Part shown: positions 27,340 to 35,005 of the stretch, piece after piece
Layout: each line of letters opens with the position of its first letter
Position numbering within the stretch: the stretch's first letter is position 1
NCBI GenBank assembly: GCA_002422865.1
Contig: DITN01000094.1
Location: forward strand, 12,194-76,193
DNA from: Bacteroidetes bacterium UBA6183
GTDB taxonomy: Bacteria > Bacteroidota > Bacteroidia > UKL13-3
DNA length: 64,000 nucleotides
Direction: 5' to 3'
Notes under the pieces: generated by a model
Seen by the model: the letters and a program-made list of their open reading frames with translations, nothing else
What the model was told of the DNA's origin: nothing
The model's database searches: none
Made by a program: the position numbers and the translations under genes

Positions 27340-27822
27340 TTAATTTTTGAGTCCTAAAATTCGAAGAATTTCATCAAATATCCTTTCACCATCATAGAAT
27401 AGTTTAGTGCGGTTTTTAACATTATCCTCCATCTTCGGAATCAGTCTCTCATATTCTGATATTAGAACTTCAATCTTCACAATTTGTGAGTCAGTAAATT
27501 TATTTTGTTGCTTGGAACCAATCTTAATCTCTAAATCTTCGGAAATTTTATTTAGTCTTTCATAGTTAGTTGTGAATAAGACCCATGAACTAATTTCATT
27601 ACTGATTTTCTTAGCATTTTCAATGAGTTCATCCCAAAATGGATCTATTGGATGTGGTTTACCTTCGATTTCGTCAAGATATGGCTGTAAAGCTCGTTTA
27701 TGATTGTTTAACACGCGTGTCTTTTGAGCAAGTCCGTTATGCTCATTAATTACTGAATCGTATCTTTTGTGAAGTACAATTAATTCATCTAGGCCATTAA
27801 AAAATTCCTTTAGATCCTCCAT
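27340..27822 (-). CDS. Hypothetical helical protein, 160 aa
   Basis: The protein is highly charged and predicted almost entirely alpha-helical, with a likely coiled coil in the N-terminal half (LHKRYDSVINEHNGLAQK). I do not recognise its family. A GTG at 27847-27849 would add nine residues; I chose the ATG at 27822, preceded by AGGA. It has no signal peptide. It lies on the island between the DNA-repair and surface-protein groups and has the 16-bp repeat 92 bp upstream. Confidence 0.6.
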   Translation of the reverse strand: MEDLKEFFNGLDELIVLHKRYDSVINEHNGLAQKTRVLNNHKRALQPYLDEIEGKPHPIDPFWDELIENAKKISNEISSWVLFTTNYERLNKISEDLEIKIGSKQQNKFTDSQIVKIEVLISEYERLIPKMEDNVKNRTKLFYDGERIFDEILRILGLKN

Positions 27823-27913
27823 TTTATCCTGATTTTTAAAGAAAACCACTGCAAATGGAGTGCCAGAAACCCTAAATTTCTTTATACTTAATACCAGAGC
27901 GGTTATTTTATTC

Positions 27914-27929
27914 GGTTTCGGTAAATTGA
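27914..27929. repeat. 16-bp direct repeat, copy 2
   Basis: This is identical to 27243-27258. It lies upstream of the minus-strand gene ending at 27822 and just beyond the terminator of the LamG gene. Confidence 0.5.
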
Positions 27930-27951
27930 CAGATTTTGGAATTGCACAAAA

Positions 27952-27972
27952 AAGCCCCCAAAGTGGGGGCTT
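27952..27972 (-). terminator. Rho-independent terminator after the LamG/T9SS gene
   Basis: AAGCCCCCA and TGGGGGCTT form a stem with a short loop, and on the minus strand it is followed by a run of T. It lies 21 bp past the stop codon at 27994. Confidence 0.85.
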
Positions 27973-27993
27973 AGTTTGATTATTTTATACTGG

Positions 27994-29052
27994 TTATTGG
28001 AGCAATATTTTCCTTATGTCAACAATATTACCACTGTTGTCTATTAGTTGGAGGAAATATATACCATTACCACCCCAAGCAGTAATGTCAATGTTAAACT
28101 GCTGTTGGTTGATGTTACTTTGAAATACTTGTTGTCCCAAAGAGTTCATGATCTTAATTGAGTAACCAGTCATCTTTGATAGATTACCATTGTCAATTGT
28201 GATCTTGTCTTTCGTTGGGTTTGGATAAACTTTCAATGTGTTTTCAAATGTAATTGGGTTGTATCCTGTTCTATTCACATTTATAACCAAGGTGTCAGTT
28301 ACACTGATTCTATCGACACATAAATTAGCGTTATAAAGTCCTTTTATTTCTGATTCTGTTAATGCACGGTTCCAGATTCCGATGTCATCAACTAAACCAT
28401 TTAAAAATCTGTTCGGAGTTCCCAAACCATTGTCACACCCAAAATATAATGGATTGGTACTATTACAAACTGTTGAACTAATATTATTTGAGTCTTTTAA
28501 CACCCCATTTACAAATAATTTAGCACCATTTGAGCTTCTTACTATTGTAAAATGTATCCACTTAAGTGAATCAATATTACCTCCAATTAAAGAGTTTTGA
28601 GGATACATTTGAAAATCACGAGTTACAACAACTAATTCCTTAGAAGAACTGATAAAAACGGCATAATCGTCACTGCTATTGTTACAGTTTTTATTCCCAT
28701 ACCATTTAGTTACAACTCCACTTAATAAATTTTGATTATTTGGAAATCTGTTTACATACAACCATCCTGAAATAGAAAACTCTGTTGGGCTTGATATATT
28801 TGGGCTGTTTGATATCGTAATGTATTTGTTTTGACCTGTTTCAACAGAGGTGTTATTTCCAAATCTATCAGTCGATAAAACTGAACCATTTAATATCCCA
28901 TTATTACCATTACCACTAATGTCATTTGCGTTACCATTGAATGGCCACCATCCAACTAATCCATTTGTTGGTACGTATGATGGAACATTTTGAGAGAAAA
29001 CAGTGTTGGAGAAAATTGTAATTCCAATTAGTATTGTTATAAAGTATTTCAT
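27994..29052 (-). CDS. LamG-domain secreted protein with T9SS sorting domain (352 aa)
   Basis: Residues 1-20 form a signal peptide (MKYFITILIGITIFSNTVFSQ). Residues ~25-245 are a LamG/concanavalin-like fold starting PTNGLVGWWPFNGNANDISG and ending with the typical DDIGIWNRALTESEI. The last ~80 residues are a T9SS type A sorting domain (KVYPNPTKDKITI ... GIYFLQLIDNSGN). The protein is therefore exported and attached to the surface or released. It is adjacent to a close paralogue at 29079-30116 on the same strand with a 26-bp gap. Ligand binding is likely, the ligand unknown. Confidence 0.92.
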   Translation of the reverse strand: MKYFITILIGITIFSNTVFSQNVPSYVPTNGLVGWWPFNGNANDISGNGNNGILNGSVLSTDRFGNNTSVETGQNKYITISNSPNISSPTEFSISGWLYVNRFPNNQNLLSGVVTKWYGNKNCNNSSDDYAVFISSSKELVVVTRDFQMYPQNSLIGGNIDSLKWIHFTIVRSSNGAKLFVNGVLKDSNNISSTVCNSTNPLYFGCDNGLGTPNRFLNGLVDDIGIWNRALTESEIKGLYNANLCVDRISVTDTLVINVNRTGYNPITFENTLKVYPNPTKDKITIDNGNLSKMTGYSIKIMNSLGQQVFQSNINQQQFNIDITAWGGNGIYFLQLIDNSGNIVDIRKILLQ

Positions 29053-29078
29053 ATCGATGAGTTATTATTATTTGACTG

Positions 29079-30116
29079 TTACTGAAGAAGGATTTTTCTA
29101 AATTCAACAGTGTTTCCAGTTTTATCCATCAGATGTAAATAGTAAATACCATTACCACCCCAAGCAGTTATGTCAATATCGAATTGTTGTTGATTGATAT
29201 TACCTTGAAATACCTGTTGTCCCAATGAGTTCATAATCTTAATTGAATAACCAGTCATCTTTGATAGATTACCATTGTCAATTGTAATTTTATCTTTGGT
29301 TGGGTTTGGATAAACTTTCAACGTGTTTTCAAATGTAATTGGGTTGTATCCTGTTCGATTTACATTTATGATAAGTGTATCAGTTACCGCAATAGATTGA
29401 AAACAAAGACTTGCGTTATAAAGTCTTTTTATTTCTGATTCTGTTAATGCACGGTTCCAGATTCCGATGTCATCTAACTTTGAGTTAATATGATCAAACA
29501 TGTTTGTTCCCGCATATCTTGCACCAAAGGTTAGATTTGCTGTATTGTTGATGTTATGGATAACCGAGGTAGTATCGGTAAAATGTAGATTACCATTGAT
29601 ATAAATTTTAATGATATTTCCTGTTCGAGACAGTACATAACTTTTCCAATTATTTAAAAGATTTGAACTTGATCGATAACTATAGTAATCTGACATCAAG
29701 TTTTGATTTAGTTCTAAGGATGGTGCATTTCCCCAAGACATTGAGAAAAAGTTTCCATATCCTATATCTTTTCTTTTGGAAATCAATGTTCCGCCATTTA
29801 TAGAGTCTACGTCTTTAACCCAACAAGAAATAGTAAAGTTACTATTTTGAAAATTCCCAACTGTATTGTTAATGTATATAAAGTTATTTGTTCCATTAAA
29901 ACTATATGCCGTTGCTGAATTATCAAATCTATCACCAGTCAATGTGGCCCCAATCACCGTACCATTATTCCCATTACCACTTTCATCATTAGCATTACCA
30001 TTAAATGGCCACCAACCCACCAGTCCATTTGTTGGAACGTAGGTAGGAAGATTTTGTGCTTGCGAGTAGTTTAACCAACCAAACACAAGGATTAATTTTA
30101 TAATAAATTTGTTCAT
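29079..30116 (-). CDS. LamG-domain secreted protein with T9SS sorting domain, paralogue (345 aa)
   Basis: Same architecture as the downstream gene: signal peptide (ending SQAQ), LamG fold (VGWWPFNGNANDESGNGNNG to DDIGIWNRAL), and a T9SS sorting domain. The last ~100 residues are almost identical to those of the paralogue, while the LamG regions differ, which suggests tandem duplication with divergence of the binding part. It is upstream of its paralogue and probably co-transcribed with it. Confidence 0.92.
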   Translation of the reverse strand: MNKFIIKLILVFGWLNYSQAQNLPTYVPTNGLVGWWPFNGNANDESGNGNNGTVIGATLTGDRFDNSATAYSFNGTNNFIYINNTVGNFQNSNFTISCWVKDVDSINGGTLISKRKDIGYGNFFSMSWGNAPSLELNQNLMSDYYSYRSSSNLLNNWKSYVLSRTGNIIKIYINGNLHFTDTTSVIHNINNTANLTFGARYAGTNMFDHINSKLDDIGIWNRALTESEIKRLYNASLCFQSIAVTDTLIINVNRTGYNPITFENTLKVYPNPTKDKITIDNGNLSKMTGYSIKIMNSLGQQVFQGNINQQQFDIDITAWGGNGIYYLHLMDKTGNTVEFRKILLQ

Positions 30117-30159
30117 TTTGTTTTAAGTTTTGATGGACATGTACCGATTAAAATAATAT

Positions 30160-30182
30160 CCCCTATTTTAATCAAATAGGGG
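30160..30182 (-). terminator. Hairpin after the lipoprotein gene
   Basis: CCCCTATTT and AAATAGGGG pair over a 5-nt loop, 34 bp past the stop of the lipoprotein gene at 30216. The downstream minus-strand sequence is AT-rich. It separates the lipoprotein/OMP pair from the LamG pair. Confidence 0.7.
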
Positions 30183-30215
30183 AGACATTGTATTTTGACT
30201 ATTTATTCTAATTAC

Positions 30216-30725
30216 TTATTTGGATGTAAAACTAAAATCGCCCTTTGCAACAATTGAATTGTTCTTTTTGACATTGAAAGTTCCAACAATTTCACCGGGT
30301 ACTGAATACTTTGTAAAGGTTATTTCAGCATAGTCGTATGATAAGTCATTACCATTTATCATTGCAGAAAATCCAAAATCATCTTGGTTGTTCATCCAAT
30401 TACCACTTGATGTGTATTTCTTATTGATTTTTACGTTTTTGCCAATCTTATCTGATGGCCAAATATCAAGTGTTGCGTCATTATTGGTGTCAAAATAAAC
30501 AAACAACATTGCTCTATTTGTTGATTGAAACGAAAATGTATTGTTAGAGTTTGGGATTGGATCATTTGTAAATGTTGCTTTTAGTTTAGACCCATTTGTA
30601 ATTTCTAAATTGAATGTTCCACTATTTGAGGCAGTGGTGGTTTCTTCTTTTTTGCAACCAATGAATAACGATCCAATTAACAACAATGTCAATAATTGAA
30701 CTCTAATCTTTAGAATATTTTTCAT
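30216..30725 (-). CDS. Predicted lipoprotein, 169 aa
   Basis: The N-terminus has a signal sequence ending in a lipobox, SLFIGC-KKEE, so the mature protein is a lipid-anchored protein of about 145 residues. The body is beta-rich (FNLEITNGSKLKATF, GTFNVKKNNSIVAKGDFSF). I do not recognise a family. It lies 11 bp downstream of the beta-barrel gene on the same strand and is probably co-expressed with it. Confidence 0.75.
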   Translation of the reverse strand: MKNILKIRVQLLTLLLIGSLFIGCKKEETTTASNSGTFNLEITNGSKLKATFTNDPIPNSNNTFSFQSTNRAMLFVYFDTNNDATLDIWPSDKIGKNVKINKKYTSSGNWMNNQDDFGFSAMINGNDLSYDYAEITFTKYSVPGEIVGTFNVKKNNSIVAKGDFSFTSK

Positions 30726-30736
30726 TAAAATAAGGA

Positions 30737-31261
30737 TTAAAATTTAAAGAATACTCCTGCATTTACACCAAAAGCTGATGTAGACTCCACTTCAGTAAAT
30801 ATGTAATGATATTTAACATTTGCGTTTACTCCGAAGTTGTCTGTAATACTGTAATTAGCCCCTAAAATCGATGCCATTCCAAAATTACTTGTTGATAATG
30901 ATGCACCATCCCCAGAAATTCCAATTCTGTAAATTCCTAAATCGGCACCGAAATACGGACTAAAATCATTATCAGTAAAGCTATACTCTATAGAACCAGT
31001 TATTGGCATAATAAAAGAGGTTAACTCATCTCCCATAAAGTCATATGTCTTTGAATAATACCCGAAATTAACACCAGTCCTAATTTTCTCATTTATGTCA
31101 TACCTTCCAGACAGACTAAATCCTAAATGGGCATCAGAGCCTTCGGCTGTTGGTTTAAATAGACCCAAATTTAAACCTGCTGAGATTTGTGCGTTTGAAA
31201 TGGTCGAGCATAATAGACAGAATACCAAAATGCTTAGTTGATTAATAGTTGTTTTTTTCAT
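30737..31261 (-). CDS. Outer-membrane beta-barrel protein, 174 aa
   Basis: Residues 1-24 form a signal peptide (ending SNAQ). The rest alternates strand-like segments with aromatic girdle residues and ends with a phenylalanine (GVNAGVFFKF), as in OmpX/OmpW-like eight-stranded barrels. It would be an integral outer-membrane protein. It starts the pair with the lipoprotein and is divergent from the XRE regulator across ~220 bp. Confidence 0.82.
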   Translation of the reverse strand: MKKTTINQLSILVFCLLCSTISNAQISAGLNLGLFKPTAEGSDAHLGFSLSGRYDINEKIRTGVNFGYYSKTYDFMGDELTSFIMPITGSIEYSFTDNDFSPYFGADLGIYRIGISGDGASLSTSNFGMASILGANYSITDNFGVNANVKYHYIFTEVESTSAFGVNAGVFFKF

Positions 31262-31419
31262 GATTAATAAATTTAATGATTGTACCTACTCGTTTGGATT
31301 TTCGGTTAACGTCCCCCGTTTATACCTTTGGGTAAGGCCGTTTATTAATGTGGGTTCTGGACTCCACAGTAATAGGTTTCGTCATCATTAGATTTTGGGC
31401 TTAAAAATTCTTTGCAACA

Positions 31420-31457
31420 TAATTTTGTTATTTTTTAAAATAGTACTATGTTAGTAC
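31420..31457 (+). promoter_or_regulatory. Promoter box and palindromic operator of the XRE gene
   Basis: TAATTTTG at 31420-31427 matches the Bacteroidota -7 consensus. Downstream is a perfect inverted repeat, GTACTA-TGT-TAGTAC (31443-31457), and an additional AGTACC at 31475. Xre-type repressors bind such palindromes, so this is a likely autoregulatory site. Confidence 0.5.
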
Positions 31458-31480
31458 CGTAATAATACTTACACAGTACC

Positions 31481-31885
31481 ATGAAAATGTTAGAGTTTGA
31501 ATCAATCTCGGATAGATTAAAGAAAATTCGAATTGAAAAGAATGTAAGTCAAGATTTTCTGGCCAAGAAAATTGGCATAACACAGAAGGCATATTCAAAA
31601 ATTGAAAACAATGAGACTAAACTCAATGTTGAGGTACTCCAAAAAATATCAGATATATTAGAAGTTCCTGTTGAATCATTTTTTAAAGGTTCAAGTTCAC
31701 CTGTTTTAAATGACTTCAGTAACCGTTCAGGCGGAGACAATGTGGTGTATAAGAATGGATCTGTTGAAAAGGTAGAGGAGTTGTATGAGAAAATTCTCAA
31801 AGCAAAGGATCAGGTGATACAATCCAAAACTGATGAAGTGGAAACCTTAAAGTTGGTAATTAAAAAGATAAAAGAGGTAAAGTAA
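31481..31885 (+). CDS. XRE-family transcriptional regulator
   Basis: The 134-residue protein has an N-terminal HTH_3 domain (about residues 8-65): ISDRLKKIRIEKNVSQDFLA, then KIGITQKAYSKIENNETKL. The C-terminal half is charged and helical, probably for oligomerisation (VEELYEKILKAKDQVIQ). It is convergent with the SIR2-like gene and divergent from the beta-barrel gene, so it may control one or both and itself through the GTACTA palindrome upstream. Confidence 0.88.
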   Translation: MKMLEFESISDRLKKIRIEKNVSQDFLAKKIGITQKAYSKIENNETKLNVEVLQKISDILEVPVESFFKGSSSPVLNDFSNRSGGDNVVYKNGSVEKVEELYEKILKAKDQVIQSKTDEVETLKLVIKKIKEVK

Positions 31886-31932
31886 TCTTGATTTCGGTTA
31901 TTCTACCGATTCTAATAATAGTTTAACTAATT

Positions 31933-33066
31933 TTATACTGCTGCGGATATTGGGAAGTAGTTTCCGGGTAACTGAAGTGTGAATTTTATTGGTGGTTTAA
32001 TTTTATCGGGTACTGCACCATAATCAGGTATCAATTCCAATAACCTGTCTTTTATCGTTTCGGGATATAAGTCTTGAATTATTATTTCTCTAGGCCTACA
32101 AGCCGAGAGTATTTTTCTATCAATTTCTGCGTTGAAAAATGGGAATGAATAACCAACAATAATTAGTCTTTCGGTATTTTTAATTACATCAAGGATGTTT
32201 GTAATCATATTATCAAATCCCGGATATTTTTCATCTTTTTCCCAAGCAAAATTGAAGTATTTGAATACATCTGCTCCAGTTAATTTACCTTCAGGGAATA
32301 ACTCTTCAAATTCAACAAGGTAATCTCCAATTTTAGCACTATCACTCCTTTGTGTATTAGGATTAATATTAATATCATGTGGTGTAACACCATTAGACCC
32401 TTCATTCTGAAAAACCCTATCCATAAAAGCATTTCCGTTTAATTTGAACATCGAAAACCTATTTGGATCTATTATCTTGTTTTTAGCCTCGTTTAAACTT
32501 TTTTGATTTGGATGAATTTGATACTTGTTTTTAATAACATTAATCTTTTCGTTCGTGTAGTTTTGGATGGTATGTTCAACCTGTAAGTCATAGTTCCATG
32601 TTATTATTTTAATATCATCACGGAGTTTAATCCCATTAACATCGTTTTCGGCAATAGAGGCGATTAGGTTGTCATATCTTTTATCTATTAAGAGTTGATA
32701 TTTTGTATTTTTACCTTCAAATCCAACACACTGTTCGAAGAAAAAGTAGGAAACCAATCCTCTTTTAAGCCTTTTTAAACTTTCATGGTCACCCTTTAAA
32801 GAAAACTTTCGTGCCAATGTATCAACTGTTTGATGAATTTCAGATTCAGTATATAAGAACTCTAAATCGTCTTTAATAACTCTCAGAGTGTTCTGGTGTT
32901 CTCTTATCCTACTATCTAATTTTTGGAGTAATGGAGAATATACGTCAGTGGTAATATAGCTTTCAATAAATTGAGATAAATCTTTTATACGGTCTCTCAA
33001 ACCATCAATAGTAGGAATTGCTTGGATACTTGCACCTGCACCGAGGTAATAAACAGTGTTTTTCAT
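31933..33066 (-). CDS. SIR2-like domain protein (possible NAD-consuming defence effector)
   Basis: The protein has 377 residues. It opens with the nucleotide-binding motif YYLGAGASIQA. A TWNYDLQVEH segment, a FKLNGNAF segment and a C-terminal LIIVGYSFPFFNAEID follow, all hallmarks of SIR2-like_2 proteins. Members of this superfamily are NADases in several anti-phage systems; the enzymatic activity here is inferred. I took the ATG at 33066; the frame also extends to a TTG at 33090. It is the right-most gene of the island and convergent with the XRE regulator. Confidence 0.78.
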   Translation of the reverse strand: MKNTVYYLGAGASIQAIPTIDGLRDRIKDLSQFIESYITTDVYSPLLQKLDSRIREHQNTLRVIKDDLEFLYTESEIHQTVDTLARKFSLKGDHESLKRLKRGLVSYFFFEQCVGFEGKNTKYQLLIDKRYDNLIASIAENDVNGIKLRDDIKIITWNYDLQVEHTIQNYTNEKINVIKNKYQIHPNQKSLNEAKNKIIDPNRFSMFKLNGNAFMDRVFQNEGSNGVTPHDININPNTQRSDSAKIGDYLVEFEELFPEGKLTGADVFKYFNFAWEKDEKYPGFDNMITNILDVIKNTERLIIVGYSFPFFNAEIDRKILSACRPREIIIQDLYPETIKDRLLELIPDYGAVPDKIKPPIKFTLQLPGNYFPISAAV

Positions 33067-33170
33067 GTTGGTTATACAATTTTTGTACAATTTATTGGGA
33101 TAACCCTTACGAAAACAAACAAGATTTGCACACGACTATGTTGTGTTGGGCTTGGATATTGATATTACAG

Positions 33171-33195
33171 TTACTGCTCAAATCACTGCTCAATT
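33171..33195. repeat. Right arm-type site (tandem ACTGCTCAA)
   Basis: Two ACTGCTCAA copies lie 12 bp apart, in the same orientation and nearly the same sequence as 8260-8284. It is 88 bp inside attR, while the left copy is 65 bp inside attL. This symmetry supports an integrase-arm role. Confidence 0.65.
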
Positions 33196-33282
33196 TGTGT
33201 TTTTTAACACGACTTTTTCCTTGAAGATTATTGATGGTACTGGGTTTCGGGGGATTGGTAGTGGTTGGTTCTTAAAAGTGAA

Positions 33283-33311
33283 CTATTCTATCCATTGAAC
33301 TACGAGACCAT
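33283..33311. repeat. attR core (29-bp direct repeat, right copy)
   Basis: Identical to 8167-8195 and carrying the first 27 nt of tRNA-Arg only; the remaining tRNA sequence is absent, so it is not a functional gene. It marks the right boundary of the island. Chromosomal DNA begins at 33312. Confidence 0.9.
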
Positions 33312-33342
33312 TTTCATACAACTCACAATTTGAGTTCATGGG

Positions 33343-33350
33343 CGAAAATA
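33343..33350 (-). promoter_or_regulatory. Possible displaced original promoter of tRNA-Arg
   Basis: The minus strand reads TATTTTCG, one base off TAnnTTTG, 33 nt beyond the attR tRNA fragment. Before integration this would have been upstream of the tRNA gene. An inverted repeat AACTCA/TGAGTT (33320-33336) lies between. It is weak evidence taken alone. Confidence 0.3.
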
Positions 33351-33470
33351 GTAAACGTAGCTGGTTAATAAAATCGTTTTTTCATCTTTTATCATAAATC
33401 TAACACAACACAACATAAATGGTTAACTACCCGTGCAATGTACATATATGGTATAAACTGAGTAAATACC

Positions 33471-33478
33471 TACTTTTG
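33471..33478 (+). promoter_or_regulatory. -7 promoter box for the polysaccharide export operon
   Basis: TACTTTTG fits TAnnTTTG and ends 14 nt before the TTG start of the permease gene. It is 160 bp from attR, so the island insertion left the operon promoter intact. Confidence 0.55.
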
Positions 33479-33492
33479 TAAAAATTTAAACC

Positions 33493-34260
33493 TTGGAAAA
33501 AACACTGTTGAACATTGGATTTAGAAATGCCGTACTTAACTTAGCCCTGAAAACCATTAAGTTAAGGTACAAAAATTCGTTTTTGGGTATTTTTTGGAGT
33601 ATGCTTAATCCGCTGTTGTTTTTACTTATTCTAACAGTGGTTTTTAAAGAAATCAATCATATTGAGAACTTTTCGCTATATGCGTTAAGCGGGTTGATAT
33701 TCTGGAACTTCATCTCGGCATCCATCTTGCAAGTACTCACTTCGTTTATAGATAATGCGTCCATTCTTAAATCGGTAAATTTACATCCGTTTAGTTTCCC
33801 GCTTTCGGCCATGTTTGCAGCAGTTATTAATTTACTGCTTACATTTATACCATTTTTTGTCATCATGTTCTTCCTCAATTTCCAGTTAAACTACAGCATC
33901 ATTTTTGTTATTCCGCTTATTGTAGTTACTGCAATATTTGTGTTGGGGTTTGGTATGATGTTGGGTACACTAAATGTGTTTTTCAGGGATATACAATTGC
34001 TTTGGAATACCATTATTCCGGCTTTTTTCTATTTTACACCCATAGCTTACACACCTGATTTGGTGCCCGAAAGTACCCGTCACCTGCTTAAACTTAATCC
34101 GTTTTATTACTTTGTAGAGTCGTTTCACGATATTTTCTACAGGTTTAAACACCCTGATGGATTTAATTTTTTAGTATGCACAGTAATGGCTGTTGTAGCT
34201 TTTGCCATTGGGTATACTTTATTTACCAAATACAGAAAGGGGTTTATATCTAACATATGA
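33493..34260 (+). CDS. ABC-2 polysaccharide export permease (Wzm-like)
   Basis: The 255-residue inner-membrane protein has six predicted membrane segments and an ABC-2 profile starting with NSFLGIFWSMLNPLLFLLIL. It would move a lipid-linked polysaccharide (O-antigen or teichoic acid-like polymer) across the inner membrane with the ATPase encoded next. The start is TTG at 33493; a stop lies two codons upstream and the next ATG is about 37 codons in. The 3' end overlaps the ATPase start by 4 bp, so the two are translationally coupled. Confidence 0.92.
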   Translation: MEKTLLNIGFRNAVLNLALKTIKLRYKNSFLGIFWSMLNPLLFLLILTVVFKEINHIENFSLYALSGLIFWNFISASILQVLTSFIDNASILKSVNLHPFSFPLSAMFAAVINLLLTFIPFFVIMFFLNFQLNYSIIFVIPLIVVTAIFVLGFGMMLGTLNVFFRDIQLLWNTIIPAFFYFTPIAYTPDLVPESTRHLLKLNPFYYFVESFHDIFYRFKHPDGFNFLVCTVMAVVAFAIGYTLFTKYRKGFISNI

Positions 34261-34997
34261 TAAGCCATAACAACTTTGCAATTAAGCTAACAGATGTAGA
34301 CGTTTGTTTTTATGTTAGAGAAAACGGTGCAGTATCTTTTAAAGAAGTGCTGTTTAGTTTGGGTAAGCGCACTTTTTTAGATAAAAAATTTGTATTGCGT
34401 AACATTAACCTGGAGGTACAACATGGCGAGAGTATTGCCTTGTTGGGTAAAAATGGTTCAGGTAAAAGCACTTTGTTAAGGGTGTTATCGGGTATTATAG
34501 AACCTGAAAAAGGCAAAGTAGAAGTAAACGGGAGCATTGCTCCTTTATTAAGTTTAGGTGTAGGGTTAGAATATGAAATGACGGGCCTTGAAAACGTAAA
34601 GTTACTTTGTGCTTTAATGGGCATGTCGCAAGCAGAAATAAAAAAATACACCCCCGAAATTATTGAGTTTTCTGAATTAGGCGAAGCTATTAATTGGCAG
34701 GTTAAACGATACAGTACAGGCATGATGACCCGCCTTGCATTTAGCATTGCTATCATGAAACAACCGGATATTTTGTTGATTGACGAAGTATTGTCTGTTG
34801 GCGATGTAGGATTCCAAAAAAAGTGTTTAAGAAAAGTGGAAGAAATTAAAGCTAAGGGAGCAACCATTGTTTTTGTGTCTCACAACTTTAACGAAGTAAA
34901 AAGTATGTGCAGCAAAGGTGTGTTGGTAAACAATGGAACCATAGATTTTATTGGTGATATTGAAGAAGCAGGTGAAAGATATTCAAAATTATTTTAG
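34257..34997 (+). CDS. ABC polysaccharide export ATPase (Wzt-like)
   Basis: The 246-residue ATPase energises the permease. It has a Walker A GKNGSGKST (64-72), the signature YSTGMMTRLAF, Walker B DILLIDEV and the H-loop VSHNF. The first 45 residues before the fold resemble Wzt/TagH proteins, but the C-terminal carbohydrate-binding domain of long Wzt proteins is missing, so the chain length may be controlled in another way. It is followed 8 bp later by a glycosyltransferase gene. Confidence 0.94.
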   Translation: MISHNNFAIKLTDVDVCFYVRENGAVSFKEVLFSLGKRTFLDKKFVLRNINLEVQHGESIALLGKNGSGKSTLLRVLSGIIEPEKGKVEVNGSIAPLLSLGVGLEYEMTGLENVKLLCALMGMSQAEIKKYTPEIIEFSELGEAINWQVKRYSTGMMTRLAFSIAIMKQPDILLIDEVLSVGDVGFQKKCLRKVEEIKAKGATIVFVSHNFNEVKSMCSKGVLVNNGTIDFIGDIEEAGERYSKLF

Positions 34998-35005
34998 CGC
35001 AGCAA

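Larger units (their letters stand above)
8167..33311. mobile_element. ~25 kb genomic island integrated at tRNA-Arg(CCT)
   Basis: A 29-bp exact direct repeat (8167-8195 and 33283-33311) covers the 5' part of tRNA-Arg. A tyrosine integrase gene lies immediately inside the left copy. Just inside both ends are near-identical paired ACTGCTCAA sites, as expected for integrase arm sites. The cargo includes a type I restriction operon, a ParB-methyltransferase fusion, UmuDC/SRAP genes, a SIR2-like protein and T9SS surface proteins. I saw no relaxase, VirB/TraG-type or phage structural genes, so transfer may depend on a helper element, or conjugation genes may have been lost. Confidence 0.9.

Noticed and set aside
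33018..33224. 68-residue plus-strand frame at the island's right end
   Set aside because: It overlaps the start of the SIR2-like gene and the arm-type site, and its sequence has no protein-like features.
8167..33311. Complete prophage or integrative conjugative element
   Set aside because: No capsid, portal, terminase, tail, relaxase, coupling protein or type IV secretion gene was recognised on either strand. Genomic island is the safer name.
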